From the NCBI GenBank assembly GCA_038240855.1, contig JBBRGI010000226.1:1-6119 (forward strand): 6,119 nt of DNA. Direction: 5' to 3'. Below, piece by piece: positions 1 through 6,075 of this stretch. The notes beneath the pieces are model-generated. The model saw only the letters and a list, made by a program, of their open reading frames with translations, made no database searches and was not told the origin of the DNA. This DNA comes from JAAFHB01 sp038240855. Lineage in GTDB: Bacteria > Bacteroidota > Bacteroidia > Bacteroidales > Prolixibacteraceae. Made by a program: the position numbers and the translations under genes. The stretch's first letter is position 1; each line of letters starts with the position of its first letter.

Positions 1-149
1 GGTTCCTTTTTTTGTGACATATTGTTACTCGTCAATGACGGAATTTATTATTTTTATTAAATATAAATTGCACAAACGACACAAAATGTAAACTCCAGAT
101 AGCAAATTGACGGACTAATTGATTAATTTTGTCTGATTAATAAGTTGCA
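1..149. other. AT-rich non-coding region upstream of the ATPase gene
   Basis: No convincing gene is seen here; a short minus-strand reading frame crossing into the ATPase gene is a shadow. The stretch is rich in A and T. It holds a T-run at 7-13, which could be the tail of a terminator for a gene beyond the window edge. It also holds two copies of TGATTAAT (120-127 and 134-141) just before the ATPase start. The repeats may be regulatory, or simply chance in AT-rich DNA. Confidence 0.6.
124..131 (+). promoter_or_regulatory. Candidate Bacteroidota -7 promoter element for the ATPase gene
   Basis: TAATTTTG at 124-131 matches the Bacteroidota sigma-factor -7 consensus TAnnTTTG exactly and lies 18 bp before the GTG start. 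No TTTG is present about 19-21 bp upstream where the -33 element would be expected; the nearest partial match is TTG at 107-109, which is too close. If used, the leader would be only about 10-14 nt, compatible with the absence of a Shine-Dalgarno site. The match is short and the region AT-rich, so chance is a real alternative. Confidence 0.3.
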
Positions 150-1328
150 GTGGAATACTTTTTCGACTCACATAAAATTTTGGTAGATGCATCTTCCGAT
201 TTGATAAACAGGGAGTTGTATGATGAAATTGACTGGTCGCACCGTCTGATCGGGATCAAGGGATTCAGAGGAGTGGGAAAAACCACCTTTCTGCTGAGTT
301 TTATCCGTAAGAATTTCAGCAATACGCGTGATTGTTTATATGTCAATCTAAACGATTTTTATTTTGCAAAAAGACGAATTTTCTCTTTTGCCGATGAATT
401 TTATAAACGCGGAGGAAAGGTCCTGGTACTCGATCAGATCCACAAATATGAGGAATGGTCGAAGGATTTACGGCAATGTTACGACGAACTGCCTGGCCTT
501 AAGATCGTTTTCAGCAGCTCACCTGTTCTCCGGATTATTGAAGGGAACAATGACCTGAAGGACATTGCAAAAATGTATCATCTCGAAGGTCTGTCATTCA
601 GAGAATTTCTTAATTTCAAAACTGGTGAGGAATTTCCGAAACTCTCCCTGACCGATATCTTAAGCCATCACCGCGAAATTGTACCCGATATCATTAATAA
701 AGTACGACCGCTGGCCTATTTTCCCGAGTATCTTAAAAGCGGATTCTATCCCTATTTTATTAAAAATCCCGAATTTTATACCGAGACACTGCTTCGTCAT
801 GTAAACCTTGCACTTGAAATTGATGTAACGTACCTCAACCAGATTGACTTAAAATATCTTCCTAAATTAAGAAAATTGCTTCAACTGATCGGCGGACAGA
901 TGCCATTTTCACCAAATGTGAGTAAAATAAGTGCGGAGATCGAAATATCGCGGGCAACGGTATTAAATTACCTGCGATACCTGAAAAATGCACGGTTGAT
1001 TAACCTGCTTTTCCAGAATGGGACTAACGGGCAGCTTCAAAAACCCGATCAGGTTTTTCTGCACAATACCAATCTGTTGCATATTGTGGCCCCTGATAAT
1101 ATCAATAACCGGAATATGAGAATGACCTTTTTTTACAACCAGGTCGGATATCAGCACAAGGTTACCAGTTCAGCGGGATTTGATTTTAAAGTGGATGACA
1201 ATTATGAGTTTTGCGTCGGTGGGAAGTATACCCGGGCTGAAGGCGAAAATCAGTTTGCAGCTGCCGATATGATTGAAATAGGAGAGACAAAGGTGATTCC
1301 TCTCTGGCTTTTGGGATTTCTTTATTAA
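150..1328 (+). CDS. AAA_14 / DUF4143 family ATPase, catalytically degenerate
   Basis: 392-residue protein of the AAA_14-DUF4143 family, common in Bacteroidota and archaea; its cellular role is poorly defined. An N-terminal P-loop domain has Walker A at 38-46 (GFRGVGKTT). A Walker B-like strand at 91-100 ends in DQIHKY, followed by the family motif GLSFREF at 147-153. A winged-helix-like segment at about 253-290 (SKISAEIEISRATVLNYLRY) is followed by a C-terminal DUF4143 region ending in IPLWLLGFLY. Several usual catalytic positions are changed: Walker B Glu is Gln96, the expected Arg pair after DL (135-136) is Asp138-Ile139, and the C-terminal acidic positions are Met325 and Cys355; Asp345 and Lys359 remain. 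GTG at 150 is chosen because an in-frame stop lies at 141-143 and the first ATG is codon 142, beyond Walker A. There is no Shine-Dalgarno site. nifJ follows after 54 bp with no clear terminator, so read-through is possible. The family is confident; comparison residues come from family knowledge, not an alignment. Confidence 0.88.
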   Translation: MEYFFDSHKILVDASSDLINRELYDEIDWSHRLIGIKGFRGVGKTTFLLSFIRKNFSNTRDCLYVNLNDFYFAKRRIFSFADEFYKRGGKVLVLDQIHKYEEWSKDLRQCYDELPGLKIVFSSSPVLRIIEGNNDLKDIAKMYHLEGLSFREFLNFKTGEEFPKLSLTDILSHHREIVPDIINKVRPLAYFPEYLKSGFYPYFIKNPEFYTETLLRHVNLALEIDVTYLNQIDLKYLPKLRKLLQLIGGQMPFSPNVSKISAEIEISRATVLNYLRYLKNARLINLLFQNGTNGQLQKPDQVFLHNTNLLHIVAPDNINNRNMRMTFFYNQVGYQHKVTSSAGFDFKVDDNYEFCVGGKYTRAEGENQFAAADMIEIGETKVIPLWLLGFLY

Positions 1329-1382
1329 ACATCACCTGATTTGTGATATCAATATTTTATATAGAACAACAATAAAAGTAAA
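1329..1382 (+). other. Short intergenic region before nifJ with small palindromes
   Basis: This AT-rich 54-bp gap should carry any regulation specific to nifJ. It holds an inverted repeat ATCAC-7 nt-GTGAT (1331-1335 and 1343-1347) overlapping the perfect 8-bp palindrome TGATATCA (1344-1351). TTTG at 1340-1343 resembles a -33 element, but no TAnnTTTG follows at proper spacing; the nearest AT-rich blocks are TATTTTAT (1353-1360) and TATATA (1358-1363). The inverted repeat is too weak to be a terminator. An operator is possible but unproven. Confidence 0.3.
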
Positions 1383-4300
1383 ATGAAAATGGCTAAAGAA
1401 AAAAAATTTATTACGTGCGATGGTAACTATGCTGCCTCCTACATAAGTTACATGTTTAGCGAAGTTGCCTGTATTTATCCCATAACTCCCTCCTCCACAA
1501 TGGCAGAAGTGGTTGATGAATGGGCAGCAAATGGCCGCAAAAATATATTTGGTCAACCGGTTCGCCTTGCAGAGATGCAAAGTGAAGGCGGTGCAGCGGG
1601 TGCCGTACATGGTGCATTGCAATCTGGCGCTTTGACAACGACCTATACCGCATCACAGGGATTATTGTTAATGATTCCAAACATGTACAAGATAGCCGGT
1701 GAGTTGTTACCGACTGTTTTTCATGTAACTGCACGTGCCCTGGCCAGCCATGCACTATCGATATTCGGTGATCATAGTGATGTTTATGCCTGCCGCCAAA
1801 CCGGTTTTGCAATGCTCGCTTCGGGTTCAGTTCAGGAAGTGATGGACCTTAGCGGCGTATCCCACCTCACCGCGATCAAGAGCCGCGTGCCATTTATGAA
1901 CTTCTTTGATGGATTTCGCACATCACATGAAATCCAGAAAATTGAAGCAATTAAGCAGGATGACCTGGCTGTATTACTCGACCAGGAGGCACTTACAGAA
2001 TTTCGTAACCGCGCATTAAATCCTGAGCATCCCGTAACAAGAGGTACCGCCCAGAATCCAGATATTTTCTTCCAGGCAAGGGAAGCGTGCAACAAATTCT
2101 ATGATGCTGTTCCCGATATGGTGGAGGATTATATGAAAGAGATTACCAAAATCACGGGCAGAGAATACCATCCGTTTACCTATTATGGTGACAAAGAGGC
2201 TGAGAATATCATTATTGCAATGGGTTCGGTAACTGAAACCATCCGTGAAACTATTGATTATCTGAATGCCAAGGGTAAAAAACTGGGTCTTATCAGTGTG
2301 CATTTGTATCGCCCTTTCTCGTTGAAATACCTGTTCCGTATTATGCCGTCTACAGTTAAAAGGATTGCTGTACTCGACAGAACCAAAGAACCGGGTGCAA
2401 ATGGCGAACCACTGTATCTTGATATACGTGACGCTTTTTATGGTAAAGAAAATGCGCCGGTCATTGTTGGCGGACGTTATGGTCTTGGATCAAAAGATGT
2501 AACTCCTTCGCAGATTATCGCGGTTTACCAGAATCTGGATATGAACGAACCGAAGAATAATTTTACAATCGGTATTGAAGACGACGTAACCTTCCACTCG
2601 TTGCCATTCATCCAGGAGATAAAAGTTTCGGCTCCCGATATCTATGAAGCCAAATTCTACGGATTGGGCTCAGATGGAACGGTAGGGGCAAACAAAAATT
2701 CAATCAAGATAATTGGTGCTGCTACCCAGAAATATTGCCAGGCTTATTTCGCATACGACTCAAAGAAATCAGGTGGATTTACAGCCTCACACCTTCGGTT
2801 CGGCGATAGCCAGATACGTTCCACTTACCTTATTACCACTCCCGATTTTGTGGCTTGCCATGTTCAGGCCTATGTTCACCTTTACGATGTATTGAAAGGC
2901 CTGAAAAAAGGTGGTTCATTCCTTTTGAATACGATATGGGAAGAGAGTGAAGTAAAACTCAGGTTGCCTGATGGAATGAAAAAGACACTGGCACAGAATG
3001 AGATTAATTTCTATATCATCAATGGCACCAAACTCGCTGTAGATCTTGGTTTGGGGAATCGCTCGAATACCATCATGCAGTCGGCATTCTTCCGCATTAC
3101 CAACGTCATTCCTTACGAACTGGCACAGGAGCAAATGAAAAAAGCGATTGTCAAGTCATACGGAATGAAAGGCGAATCAATTGTTAATATGAACTTTGCT
3201 GCAGTTGATGCCGGCGGAAACAATGTAGAGAAGATTGAAGTTCCCGCAGAGTGGGCCAATATCACCGTTGATGGTGAAGAAGGTTCGAAACGTCCTGCAT
3301 TTATTAAAAATATTGTCGACGTTATCAACGCACAGAAAGGTGATTATCTTCCTGTTTCAACTTTTAACGGAATCGAGGATGGTACTTTTATGTCTGGTAC
3401 CACCGCTTTCGAAAAGCGCGGTATAGCGGTTGATGTTCCGGAATGGATTGCCGAAAATTGTATTCAGTGTAACCAGTGCTCGTATGTCTGCCCTCACGCT
3501 GCTATTCGTCCGTTCCTGATCAGTGAACAGGAAAGTGCCTTGCTTCCCGATGGTACAGCCACGATAAAAGCCAATGGCAAACAGTTTGACGGACTTAAAT
3601 TTAAAATACAGGTTGCACCGCTCGACTGTACAGGTTGCGGCAACTGTGCTGATGTTTGTCCTTCAAAGGAAAAAGCGCTGGTGATGAAACCAATTGAATC
3701 GCAACATGCCGAAATCGAACGTTGGGATCATTTTGCTGCCAATGTTACCTACAAGGATAAGCTGGTCGAAAAAGACAAAACAATTAAAAATTCACAGTTT
3801 GCCCAGCCTTTGTTTGAGTTCTCGGGTGCTTGTGCCGGATGTGGTGAAACACCTTACATTAAACTCATTACACAGCTTTTCGGTGAACGGATGATGGTTG
3901 CAAATGCAACTGGGTGTTCGTCCATTTACGGCGGTTCAGCTCCTGCCACACCCTATTGTACCAACGACGAATCGGGTAATGGTCCTGCATGGGCAAATTC
4001 CTTGTTCGAAGACAACGCCGAATATGGTTTTGGGATGGCTGAAGGAGTAGCCGCAAGCCGCGACAGGATTAAATCTGTCATGACTTCGGCAATTGAAACG
4101 GGTATATCCGAGGCTGAAAAAGCTGCTTTCACCGAATGGATCGAAGGACGCGATAATGCTGCTGCTTCTGAAGCAGCAACGAAAAAAGTGCTCGAAGTCT
4201 TGAAAGGGAATAATGCATCTTATGCACAGTTACTTCTGTCAATGAGTCAGTTCCTGGTTAAAAAGTCTGTCTGGATATTTGGTGGTGACGGCTGGGCTTA

Positions 4301-4931
4301 TGATATCGGTTATGGCGGTCTTGATCATGTACTGGCTTCGGGTAAGGATATTAACGTACTTGTTCTGGATACCGAGGTTTACTCAAATACCGGTGGTCAG
4401 GCATCAAAATCAACACCAATGGGTGCAGTGGCTAAATTCGCAGCTTCCGGAAAGAGGATCCGTAAAAAAGACCTTGGCGCAATCTCCATGACTTATGGTT
4501 ATGTATATGTTGCGCAGGTAGCTATGGGTGCCAACCAGGCACAATACCTTAAGACCATACGTGAAGCTGAGGCTTATCCCGGCCCATCGCTGATCATTGC
4601 CTACTCTCCATGTATTGCCCATGGTTTACGTTCAATGGGTCGTACTCAGGAAGAAGAGAAACTGGCCGTAGCCTGTGGTTACTGGCACATGTATCGCTTT
4701 AATCCTCAGTTGGAACTCGAAGGCAAAAATCCGTTCCAGCTCGACTCCAAAGAGCCTGATTGGAGTAAATTCCAGGAATATCTCAATGGTGAAGTGCGCT
4801 ATACAGCCCTCAAAAAAGCATTCCCTGCCGAAGCAGACGAATTGTTTAAGGCTGCCGAAGAAAATGCAAAATGGAGATATCGTTCTTACCAGAGAATGGC
4901 TTCAATGGATTGGCAGGTTCCTGTGGTATAA
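1383..4931 (+). CDS. nifJ: Pyruvate:ferredoxin (flavodoxin) oxidoreductase, single-chain
   Basis: 1182-residue cytoplasmic enzyme converting pyruvate and CoA to acetyl-CoA, CO2 and two low-potential electrons for ferredoxin or flavodoxin. Domain order fits the Desulfovibrio africanus enzyme: I (to about 258), II (to about 415), III (to about 630), a short EKR domain (EKR at 677-679), a two-cluster ferredoxin domain (V) and a TPP domain (VI). Pyruvate/TPP-site residues seen are Thr35 in YPITPSS, Glu68 and Arg118. Two 4Fe-4S motifs use Cys693/696/699/703 and Cys749/752/755/759. The proximal cluster cysteines are 817, 820, 845 and 1077. TPP/Mg motifs are GDG at 968-970 and DTEVYSNTGGQ at 996-1006. 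The chain ends about where domain VI ends, so the C-terminal extension (domain VII) of the D. africanus protein is absent. The start may be ATG 1383 or, giving MAKEKK as in relatives, ATG 1389; no Shine-Dalgarno site decides. No cofactor residue I looked for is missing. In Bacteroidota this is likely a catabolic enzyme, not one tied to nitrogen fixation. Confidence 0.98.
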   Translation: MKMAKEKKFITCDGNYAASYISYMFSEVACIYPITPSSTMAEVVDEWAANGRKNIFGQPVRLAEMQSEGGAAGAVHGALQSGALTTTYTASQGLLLMIPNMYKIAGELLPTVFHVTARALASHALSIFGDHSDVYACRQTGFAMLASGSVQEVMDLSGVSHLTAIKSRVPFMNFFDGFRTSHEIQKIEAIKQDDLAVLLDQEALTEFRNRALNPEHPVTRGTAQNPDIFFQAREACNKFYDAVPDMVEDYMKEITKITGREYHPFTYYGDKEAENIIIAMGSVTETIRETIDYLNAKGKKLGLISVHLYRPFSLKYLFRIMPSTVKRIAVLDRTKEPGANGEPLYLDIRDAFYGKENAPVIVGGRYGLGSKDVTPSQIIAVYQNLDMNEPKNNFTIGIEDDVTFHSLPFIQEIKVSAPDIYEAKFYGLGSDGTVGANKNSIKIIGAATQKYCQAYFAYDSKKSGGFTASHLRFGDSQIRSTYLITTPDFVACHVQAYVHLYDVLKGLKKGGSFLLNTIWEESEVKLRLPDGMKKTLAQNEINFYIINGTKLAVDLGLGNRSNTIMQSAFFRITNVIPYELAQEQMKKAIVKSYGMKGESIVNMNFAAVDAGGNNVEKIEVPAEWANITVDGEEGSKRPAFIKNIVDVINAQKGDYLPVSTFNGIEDGTFMSGTTAFEKRGIAVDVPEWIAENCIQCNQCSYVCPHAAIRPFLISEQESALLPDGTATIKANGKQFDGLKFKIQVAPLDCTGCGNCADVCPSKEKALVMKPIESQHAEIERWDHFAANVTYKDKLVEKDKTIKNSQFAQPLFEFSGACAGCGETPYIKLITQLFGERMMVANATGCSSIYGGSAPATPYCTNDESGNGPAWANSLFEDNAEYGFGMAEGVAASRDRIKSVMTSAIETGISEAEKAAFTEWIEGRDNAAASEAATKKVLEVLKGNNASYAQLLLSMSQFLVKKSVWIFGGDGWAYDIGYGGLDHVLASGKDINVLVLDTEVYSNTGGQASKSTPMGAVAKFAASGKRIRKKDLGAISMTYGYVYVAQVAMGANQAQYLKTIREAEAYPGPSLIIAYSPCIAHGLRSMGRTQEEEKLAVACGYWHMYRFNPQLELEGKNPFQLDSKEPDWSKFQEYLNGEVRYTALKKAFPAEADELFKAAEENAKWRYRSYQRMASMDWQVPVV

Positions 4932-4951
4932 TCTGATCCAAAAATAAACAC

Positions 4952-4995
4952 AAGAGGCTGTCTCAAAAGTAAAATTGAGATGGCCTCTTTTTTTT
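4952..4995 (+). terminator. Strong intrinsic terminator after nifJ, probably bidirectional
   Basis: Arms at 4952-4966 and 4975-4989 form a 15-bp stem with two G-U wobbles (4959/4982 and 4960/4981) and an 8-nt A-rich loop (4967-4974). Eight T residues (4988-4995) follow. It begins 20 bp after the nifJ stop codon. On the minus strand the same hairpin starts 7 nt past the aminotransferase stop and is followed by a less regular T-rich stretch, so it can probably serve both convergent genes. Confidence 0.92.
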
Positions 4996-4996
4996 C

Positions 4997-5770
4997 TCAT
5001 TGTAAATTTTCCCGGAGATAATTATCAATTGCAAGGTTGTAAAGATACTGCAATGTAACAAGTAAGGGGAGATCAGTCCTGAAAATCTGTGCGCCAACCG
5101 AGCGGATAGGAAGTACTTTGATTGACGTTCCCGTAAGGAATGCCGCTTCGTATTGATTCAGGTTGGTGGCAGGTATTGTCGTTTCGGTTATCCGGATTCC
5201 GGCCTCATGACATAGCTGTACGACTTTAATCCGGGTTATTCCCTGAAGTACCTTCTCTTCGGGAGCCGAATAAAGGATATCATTCTTAATGAAAAACACA
5301 TTCGACCTGCTTCCCTCGGTAATATTCCCTTCAGAATCGACAAGCAGTACCTCGGAAAGGCCTTCATTTTTTATCGAATCATCTGCCCGCTCCCTGATAT
5401 CACTGTGCCTGATTTTGGCATGAGGTACCGGACGATCAGCATTTAGTAAACCAACCTTTACTCCCTCGGAATATTCCGATTGAGTAGGGTAGTAATGTGG
5501 GATGAAAGTGAGTTCGGAATGGGGAGTGTCAGAGGTACTGTTAAACGAAAAGCTAAGCTTAATGTTGCCGGTATTCTTGTTTTGGGTTGAAATGTAATTT
5601 TTAATTATCCCTTTCATCGGGGAGAAATCGGGCATCAGGTGATCCGTTCCTGTAAGTTTAGCGGAATGATATAAACGATCAAGGTGGTCTTCCAGAAATA
5701 CGGGAATTGTTTCCACGATCCTGATTACTTCGTATAATGTAAGGAACTCCTGTTTGCTTTGTGTGCTCAT
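4997..5770 (-). CDS. Class IV PLP-dependent aminotransferase (IlvE/PabC-like fold)
   Basis: 257-residue cytoplasmic enzyme of PLP fold type IV, the family of branched-chain and D-amino acid aminotransferases and aminodeoxychorismate lyase. Seen in order: LYEVIRIVETIPVFLEDHLDRL (12-33, the usual FEtir...HldRL block), RPVPHAKIRH with the probable PLP lysine Lys119, EVLLVDSEGNITEGSRSNVFF (140-160) with the cofactor-contacting Glu152, LQGITR (175-180), and FLTGTSIKVLPI (211-222). ITEGSRSN plus TGTSxKVLPI marks a subgroup I associate with Bacteroidota and Clostridia whose substrate is uncertain. The N-terminus is short: the usual opening strand and the yGdg-like stretch before FE are missing. ATG 5770 is still the right start, because no ATG, GTG or TTG lies in frame between it and the upstream stop. 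It converges on nifJ across a shared terminator. The two tRNA genes lie upstream on the same strand with no strong terminator between, so shared transcription is possible. Family sure, substrate unknown. Confidence 0.92.
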   Translation of the reverse strand: MSTQSKQEFLTLYEVIRIVETIPVFLEDHLDRLYHSAKLTGTDHLMPDFSPMKGIIKNYISTQNKNTGNIKLSFSFNSTSDTPHSELTFIPHYYPTQSEYSEGVKVGLLNADRPVPHAKIRHSDIRERADDSIKNEGLSEVLLVDSEGNITEGSRSNVFFIKNDILYSAPEEKVLQGITRIKVVQLCHEAGIRITETTIPATNLNQYEAAFLTGTSIKVLPIRSVGAQIFRTDLPLLVTLQYLYNLAIDNYLRENLQ

Positions 5771-5889
5771 CCTGAATTTATAGACTATTAATGTATGATG
5801 CCGATGGGTTTAAAACACTTTAAAGTGAAACCGAATCAAATAGTGGGAGGGGTAATAAATCGTGCGGTAAACGTGAAATAAGAAATTAG
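5771..5889 (-). other. Non-coding gap between tRNA-Gly and the aminotransferase gene
   Basis: This 119-bp gap has no gene. It should carry the 3' end of the tRNA transcript and any promoter of the aminotransferase. No TAnnTTTG match is found on the minus strand; CTATTTG near 5835-5841 is only partial. The single clear structure is a 12-bp palindrome at 5816-5827. The 13 codons directly before the aminotransferase ATG are open but have no usable start. Confidence 0.5.
5816..5827. repeat. Perfect 12-bp palindrome CACTTTAAAGTG
   Basis: CACTTTAAAGTG equals its own reverse complement. It lies 45 bp upstream of the aminotransferase start and about 60 bp past the tRNA-Gly 3' end. On the minus strand TTTT follows it directly, so it could be a weak terminator (4-bp stem, TTAA loop). 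It could equally be an operator half-covering an undetected promoter. A 12-bp palindrome is expected about once in a window this size, so it may mean nothing. Confidence 0.35.
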
Positions 5890-5962
5890 AGCGGGAGACG
5901 GGACTCAAACCCGCGACCCTCAGCTTGGAAGGCTAATGCTCTATCAACTGAGCTACTCCCGC
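5890..5962 (-). tRNA. tRNA-Gly (anticodon TCC)
   Basis: A complete 73-nt cloverleaf on the minus strand. The acceptor stem pairs GCGGGAG with CTCCCGC, with discriminator U (from 5890), as usual for glycine tRNAs. The D stem is GCTC/GAGC, and the anticodon stem TTAGC/GCTGA encloses loop CTTCCAA with anticodon TCC (5927-5929), reading GGA and by wobble GGG. The variable loop is GGGTC and the T stem GCGGG/CCCGT. CCA is not encoded. Oddity: the D loop is AGTTGATA, so position 19 is A, and the T loop is TTTGAGT, so position 56 is U. Together they replace the G19-C56 tertiary pair with A19-U56. The rest is canonical, so the tRNA is probably functional. It lies 30 bp downstream of tRNA-Tyr and is probably cut from the same transcript. 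Confidence 0.96.
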
Positions 5963-5992
5963 TTTTATTACTTGTTTCAACGGTTGAAAATG

Positions 5993-6075
5993 TGGGGAGA
6001 GCAGGATTCGAACCTACGAAGGCGTACGCCAGCAGATTTACAGTCTGCCCCAGTTGGCCGCTTTGGTATCTCCCC
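5993..6075 (-). tRNA. tRNA-Tyr (anticodon GTA)
   Basis: An 83-nt type II tRNA on the minus strand. The acceptor stem pairs GGGGAGA with TCTCCCC, with discriminator A. The D arm has a 3-bp stem (CCA/TGG) and a loop containing GCGGC. The anticodon stem GCAGA/TCTGC encloses CTGTAAA with anticodon GTA (6039-6041). A long variable arm contains GGCGTACGCC, and the canonical T loop is TTCGAAT. Bacterial tRNA-Tyr is expected to have this long variable arm. CCA is not encoded. It is the upstream member of a Tyr-Gly pair; the promoter is not visible in the 44 bp left before the window edge. Confidence 0.97.

Noticed and set aside
1456..1812. 118-codon minus-strand reading frame inside nifJ
   Set aside because: It is antisense to a highly conserved part of the oxidoreductase, has no recognisable domain, and is rich in His, Arg and Ser as expected of an antisense shadow.
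2016..2303. Overlapping minus-strand reading frames of 87-95 codons within nifJ (1832-2303)
   Set aside because: They overlap each other and the conserved nifJ frame, with no motifs or start context to support them.
150..4931. ATPase plus nifJ as a new functional system or defence pair
   Set aside because: The only link is same-strand adjacency across 54 bp; AAA_14/DUF4143 genes are scattered widely, and nifJ is a housekeeping gene with all its usual residues.
4675..4947. 90-codon plus-strand reading frame overlapping the nifJ 3' end in another frame
   Set aside because: The nifJ frame clearly encodes the conserved C-terminus here, and the alternative product resembles no known protein.
6021..6030. 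10-bp palindrome GGCGTACGCC
   Set aside because: It is explained by the long variable arm of tRNA-Tyr.
5890..6075. tRNA pair as an integration site for a mobile element
   Set aside because: No integrase gene and no repeat of a tRNA 3' end is visible in the window.
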